Positions 60,094 to 64,000 of a stretch of 64,000 nucleotides of DNA are shown in pieces. The position numbers were made by a program, and so were the translations under genes. How positions within the stretch are numbered: position 1 is the stretch's first letter; each line of letters opens with the position of its first letter. This stretch comes from Bacteroidota bacterium (GTDB lineage: Bacteria > Bacteroidota > Bacteroidia > Bacteroidales > Prolixibacteraceae): NCBI GenBank assembly GCA_029265715.1, contig JAJUGZ010000005.1, positions 1 through 64,000 on the forward strand, in the 5' to 3' direction. A model generated the notes under the pieces. It saw nothing but the letters and a program-made list of their open reading frames with translations, was not told the DNA's origin and did not search any database.

Positions 60094-63000
60094 ATGAAAA
60101 AAACTGATGTAAACATCGGGAAGCTATCTTATTGGCTTTCCTCGAAAATCGTGTTGAAGATGAAACTAACAACCTTATTCTTATTGCTGGGAATTATTCA
60201 GGCCCTTGCAGTGACCGGATATTCCCAATCGACTAAACTGACAGTGGAGCTTAGCAATGTAACCGTACTGGATGTGCTGAAAGCTGTTGAAGGGCAAAGT
60301 GAATTTTATTTTGTTTATAACCGGGATGCCATTGATTTGGATCGAAGAGTGAATATAGATGCAAAGAATAAGTCAATTAATGAGATCTTAGACAATCTTT
60401 TCAAAGACTCGAATGTAAGTTATAAGCAGGTAGACCGACATATTATTTTGTCTACGCTCCAAAGTGTCCAACAACAAAAAAGCATAAGCGGGAAGGTCAT
60501 AGACAATACCGGTTCCCCTTTGCCAGGGGTAACTGTTTCTGTAAAGGGGACCACTAATGGGACGATTACCGACAACGATGGTGGCTTTCGTTTATCGGGT
60601 GTTAACGCTGACGGGGTGCTTGTGTTTTCGTTTGTAGGGATGCAAACCCAGGAGGTTAAGATAGCCGGGAAAATGTCGATAACCGTAACCATGGAAGAAG
60701 AAGCCATTGGCATTGACGAAGTTGTTGCGATTGGTTATGGCACCGTGAAAAAGTCGAACCTGACCAGCTCGGTTTCAAAAATTACCAACGAAGCGATGGA
60801 AAGCAGGCCTGTTTCTTCGATCAGCGAAGTATTCCAGGGGCAATTGGCCGGAGTTAATGCACAAGCAGCCAATGGTGGTACCCCGGGCGAAGAACTTACA
60901 ATCCGAATTCGCGGTGTTAACACCATCAACGGGAACAGTAGCCCGCTATATGTGATCGATGGTGTCCCACGCGATAACATGAGCGATATCAATCCTTCCG
61001 ATATTGCAACGGTTCAAATCCTGAAAGATGCTTCGGCAACAGCTATTTATGGTTCGCGCGGAGCAAATGGGGTTGTACTTATTGAAACGAAAGCGGGTTC
61101 TGGCAAACCGACAATTACATTCGACAGTTATTATGGGTTGCAGACTCCGGAGAAAAAGCTTGACCTGATGACCGGTCCGGAGTGGGTTGCATACAATATG
61201 TACATGCGGAATGCGACTTATATTCGTTCCGGAGGCTCGATGAGCGATCCGATGTCTTCCAGACCTAAGATATACCAAATACCGAGTTTCTGGAACACGT
61301 TTACCAATTTTACGGATTGGCAGAGTGAAATATTGCGGACTGCTCCGATTCAGAACTATGAAGCATCTGCATCAGCAAGCGGCGATATCGGAAGTATTTT
61401 CATGTCGCTTGGTTACATGGAACAGGAAGGTATTATAAAGGCTACCGGGTACAACCGTTACAATATGCGCCTGAATGGGGCTTTGAATATTACCAAGACG
61501 TTCAAAGTAGGAACGAATATGTCATTTTCAGATTCGAAACAGGGCGAGGGCAGCGCCAATCTGGGCGACCGCCAGGGGAAGGACTCGCCGGTTCACCATG
61601 CCCTGATGATGTCGCCGCTGGTGGCTCCGGGTGTTTGTATCCGGACTTCAGATAATAATTATACTGGTGTGCCGATATCAACAGAAACCTCAGATGATTG
61701 GGGAGCTACCTGGATTGATCCGCTGGCTCAGTTGGAAAAAACAACCGACGATACCCGAACGACACGTGTACAGGCTTCTATCTGGGGCGAGTGGAAAGTT
61801 TTACCATCGTTGACCTATAAAGTACAATACAGCAATAATTACGACGGTATCACTTATGAATACTTCCAGCCTGCATCAGTAAACCGGAGCGCTTACAAAT
61901 CGTCGGGGAACAGCTCATCGTCCCGTGCAAATGATAAGGTGGTCCAGAATATTCTTACGTTTGATAAGCAGTTCGGGAAACACAGTTTAAACATCTTATT
62001 GGGACAAAGCGCTGAGAAGCAGAATTATTATATAGCCAAATTAGAGGCTGCCGGATGGCCTTACGAAAATATTACTACATTGAATATGGCATCAACTGCA
62101 GTAACGGCAATCACCCAAAAGACAACATATACCAACGCTTCGTTCTTTGGTCGTGTCAGCTATGATTTCAAGGAAAAATACCTTTTTACTGCCAGCGTGC
62201 GCCGCGATGGTTCGTCTCGCTTCGGGATGGATGCCAAATGGGGAACATTCCCTTCTTTTTCAGCAGGATGGAAGATCAATGAGGAGAATTTCATGAAAGA
62301 TATAAAATCGATTAATTTGCTGAAACTGCGTGCTTCTTTGGGTACTTCAGGGAACGACCGTATTGGCGATTATGCGTATTTGTCTCAATTAGGGACCTAT
62401 TATTCTGCTTTTGGCGGAACCAAACAATCGGGGGCGGCAGCTTCAAACATTGCCAATCCTGATTTGAAATGGGAGGAAACACAATCTCTTGACCTTGGTT
62501 TTGACCTGTCGGCCTTCAAAAACCGCATTCAGTTTAATTTCGATTATTACCGGAATATTACCAAAAACCTGCTGTTTGATGTTCCAGTGCCATACACTAC
62601 GGGCTTCAGCTCAACGCTTACCAATATCGGTAAGATCCGAAACAGTGGTTGGGAAGTTGATCTGACCTCTCATAATACCGATGGGAGATTTAAATGGGAT
62701 ACGAATTTAAACCTGTCGCGCAATAGCAATGAAGTCCTTGAAATGGGGAAAAATACGACCCAGATCATTTCCTCGATCAATGGAGGCCAGTTTATTACAA
62801 AAGTTGGTGGCCAGGTTTCTCAGTTCTACATTTTGCCTACTGACGGGTTTCTGTCTGCAAGCGACTTTGACGCCAATGGGAATGCTTTAGTGCCTATTCT
62901 GGCAGGCGAAGAAGAAGGTAACTTCAAGTATGTGGACACCAGTAAAGACGGTAAGATAAATTCAGATGATTTTGTCCCATACGGAAGTAATTTGCCTGAT

Positions 63001-63534
63001 CTGACCTGGGGGTTAACCAATAAATTTTCCTATAAAAACTTTGAATTAAGCGTGCTTTTGCAAGGCCAGGTGGGTGGCGATATCTATTTCCTTGGCGCCC
63101 GTCATATTGACTGCGGATTCCCGGGACGAACATCATACGCCCGTTGGCTCAGAACTTACAAGCCGGATTATTTAAAGGCCGCAATCCCGACTGAGTATAA
63201 CGAAGCGCACGGCATCGATATGTCGTGGGACGGCAAAACGCAGAATTTCTTCAACTGGGCTGATGATACAAACTCACGGGTTTATGATGCTACATACGTC
63301 AGGATCAAGAATATCACTTTAAGTTATAACTTATCATCAAAAGCCATTCGAACCCTGAAGGTACAGCGGTTAAAGCTATACGGTTCAATTGACAATGTGT
63401 ATACTTTCAGTAATTATCCGGGGTATACGCCAGAAACAAGCAGTTATGGCAACGGAACGACACAGCTTGGTGTTGATTACAGTACATATCCTCTCAGCAG
63501 GAGATATACGTTAGGTGTCAATTTAATTTTTTAA
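60094..63534 (+). CDS. SusC-family TonB-dependent transporter with STN domain
   Basis: A 1146-residue outer-membrane importer that also signals to FecR. A long N terminus with a hydrophobic segment (LTTLFLLLGIIQALAVTGYSQ) is followed by an STN domain (about 45-115, VLDVLKAVEGQSEFYFVYNRDAI). Next come a carboxypeptidase-regulatory-like domain (about 128-205) and a plug with DEVVAIGYGTVKKSNLTSSVS, IRIRGVNTINGNSSPLYVIDGVP and AIYGSRGANGVVLIETK. The barrel ends in NLIF. The STN domain fits the sigma/anti-sigma pair upstream. The partner SusD begins 24 bases downstream. The glycan cannot be inferred because the catabolic genes lie beyond the window. Confidence 0.95.
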   Translation: MKKTDVNIGKLSYWLSSKIVLKMKLTTLFLLLGIIQALAVTGYSQSTKLTVELSNVTVLDVLKAVEGQSEFYFVYNRDAIDLDRRVNIDAKNKSINEILDNLFKDSNVSYKQVDRHIILSTLQSVQQQKSISGKVIDNTGSPLPGVTVSVKGTTNGTITDNDGGFRLSGVNADGVLVFSFVGMQTQEVKIAGKMSITVTMEEEAIGIDEVVAIGYGTVKKSNLTSSVSKITNEAMESRPVSSISEVFQGQLAGVNAQAANGGTPGEELTIRIRGVNTINGNSSPLYVIDGVPRDNMSDINPSDIATVQILKDASATAIYGSRGANGVVLIETKAGSGKPTITFDSYYGLQTPEKKLDLMTGPEWVAYNMYMRNATYIRSGGSMSDPMSSRPKIYQIPSFWNTFTNFTDWQSEILRTAPIQNYEASASASGDIGSIFMSLGYMEQEGIIKATGYNRYNMRLNGALNITKTFKVGTNMSFSDSKQGEGSANLGDRQGKDSPVHHALMMSPLVAPGVCIRTSDNNYTGVPISTETSDDWGATWIDPLAQLEKTTDDTRTTRVQASIWGEWKVLPSLTYKVQYSNNYDGITYEYFQPASVNRSAYKSSGNSSSSRANDKVVQNILTFDKQFGKHSLNILLGQSAEKQNYYIAKLEAAGWPYENITTLNMASTAVTAITQKTTYTNASFFGRVSYDFKEKYLFTASVRRDGSSRFGMDAKWGTFPSFSAGWKINEENFMKDIKSINLLKLRASLGTSGNDRIGDYAYLSQLGTYYSAFGGTKQSGAAASNIANPDLKWEETQSLDLGFDLSAFKNRIQFNFDYYRNITKNLLFDVPVPYTTGFSSTLTNIGKIRNSGWEVDLTSHNTDGRFKWDTNLNLSRNSNEVLEMGKNTTQIISSINGGQFITKVGGQVSQFYILPTDGFLSASDFDANGNALVPILAGEEEGNFKYVDTSKDGKINSDDFVPYGSNLPDLTWGLTNKFSYKNFELSVLLQGQVGGDIYFLGARHIDCGFPGRTSYARWLRTYKPDYLKAAIPTEYNEAHGIDMSWDGKTQNFFNWADDTNSRVYDATYVRIKNITLSYNLSSKAIRTLKVQRLKLYGSIDNVYTFSNYPGYTPETSSYGNGTTQLGVDYSTYPLSRRYTLGVNLIF

Positions 63535-63558
63535 CTAACCCCTAATAATATTCAAAAT

Positions 63559-64000
63559 GAAAAATATATCGAAAATAATTTGGCTTTTTATACTAAGTAT
63601 TTCGGGTTCGTTGATCACAAGCTGCAGCGAATTTCTTAATCCGGATCCGGAATCATTGTACACAACGAAAACGTTCTATACGTCCCAGTCTGATTTTAAA
63701 CTGGCAATTTCGGCTGTTTATGCCAAGCTGCAGGATGTTTACGATGGGCAAACCGGAATGCTGCATTTCCTGATCGCACGCAGCGATGATGCAAATGCTG
63801 TCAATACAAATACATACTCTGACGGGGCCGATACGTTTACAGATACGTCAAACGGCACATGTATCGCCAACGTTTGGCAAAGCATGTTTGTGATTATCAC
63901 GCGCTGTAACAGCATTCTGATACGTATCGACGATGTAACTTTTGATAACGAAGCAACAAAAAAATATATCAAAGGAGAGGCTTATGCCATGCGTGCCTGG
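63559..64000 (+). CDS. SusD/RagB-family lipoprotein, truncated by the window edge
   Basis: An open frame, absent from the ORF track because it has no stop before the end. It starts MKNISKIIWLFILSISGS and has a lipobox with Cys23 (LITSC). It continues with the SusD-like N terminus (FLNPDPESLYTTKTFYTSQSDFKLAISAVYAKLQ) and the helix entering the TPR region (YIKGEAYAMRAW). About 147 residues are visible. Position directly after a SusC gene confirms the assignment. Confidence 0.9.

Overview
The window is chromosomal DNA from a Bacteroidota bacterium, most likely an environmental member of the Bacteroidales/Marinilabiliales type. This rests on SusC/SusD pairs, a hybrid two-component (HTCS) regulator, a sigma/FecR-controlled glycan locus, a T9SS type B sorting domain, a DUF4290 protein, TTG-N19-21-TAnnTTTG promoters and the absence of Shine-Dalgarno motifs. 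Species assignment is inference. I find no phage, insertion sequence, transposase or CRISPR array.

Layout. (1) 0.3-12.8 kb: a GNAT-like protein and a diacylglycerol-kinase-like lipid kinase, then a complete histidine pathway on the minus strand: hisG, an EamA transporter, hisD, hisC, hisB, purU, a TlpA thioredoxin, hisH, hisA, hisF, hisIE. A tRNA-Glu gene lies antisense between tlpA and hisH, a frameshifted four-helix-bundle pseudogene lies between hisH and hisA, and a hairpin repeat lies between hisF and hisIE. The operon is headed by a readable attenuator: a 20-residue leader peptide with the run His-Tyr-Gly-His-His-His, a pause hairpin, an antiterminator and an intrinsic terminator. (2) 13.1-22.9 kb: GH88/105 hydrolase, dnaJ, grpE, a second TlpA protein, murA (with Asp at the usual catalytic Cys), a DUF4290 protein, a PcrA/UvrD helicase and a T9SS-exported PKD protein. 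(3) 23.3-26.9 kb: an oadG-oadA-oadB sodium-pumping decarboxylase. (4) 27-42.8 kb: an arabinan utilisation locus with HTCS regulator, duplicated-domain surface lipoprotein, SusC, SusD, two GH43 endo-arabinanases and a GH51 arabinofuranosidase. (5) 42.8-54 kb: an unknown small protein, an EF-G paralogue lacking the catalytic His, a sensor kinase/response regulator pair, a TPP-riboswitch-controlled TonB receptor, a GH92 mannosidase and tRNA-Ser. (6) 54.3-64 kb: HU, a repeat-rich 0.7 kb spacer, a TrmH-type methyltransferase, an M49 peptidase, and an ECF sigma/FecR/SusC/SusD locus that runs off the end.

How it works together. The histidine genes would be read through when histidyl-tRNA is scarce. 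Their AICAR by-product and PurU both touch the one-carbon/purine pool. The arabinan locus is self-contained: HTCS senses oligosaccharide, SusCD and the surface lipoprotein capture and import it, GH43s cut the backbone and GH51 releases arabinose. The last locus uses the alternative sigma/anti-sigma logic, matched by an STN domain on its SusC.

The least explained signal is a dispersed modular repeat present at three loci (about 3.0-3.2, 12.8-12.9 and 54.95-55.28 kb). It combines imperfect palindromes whose stems differ by compensated changes with a nearly invariant 45-nt box containing two direct repeats 22 bp apart. I cannot assign it to a known family.
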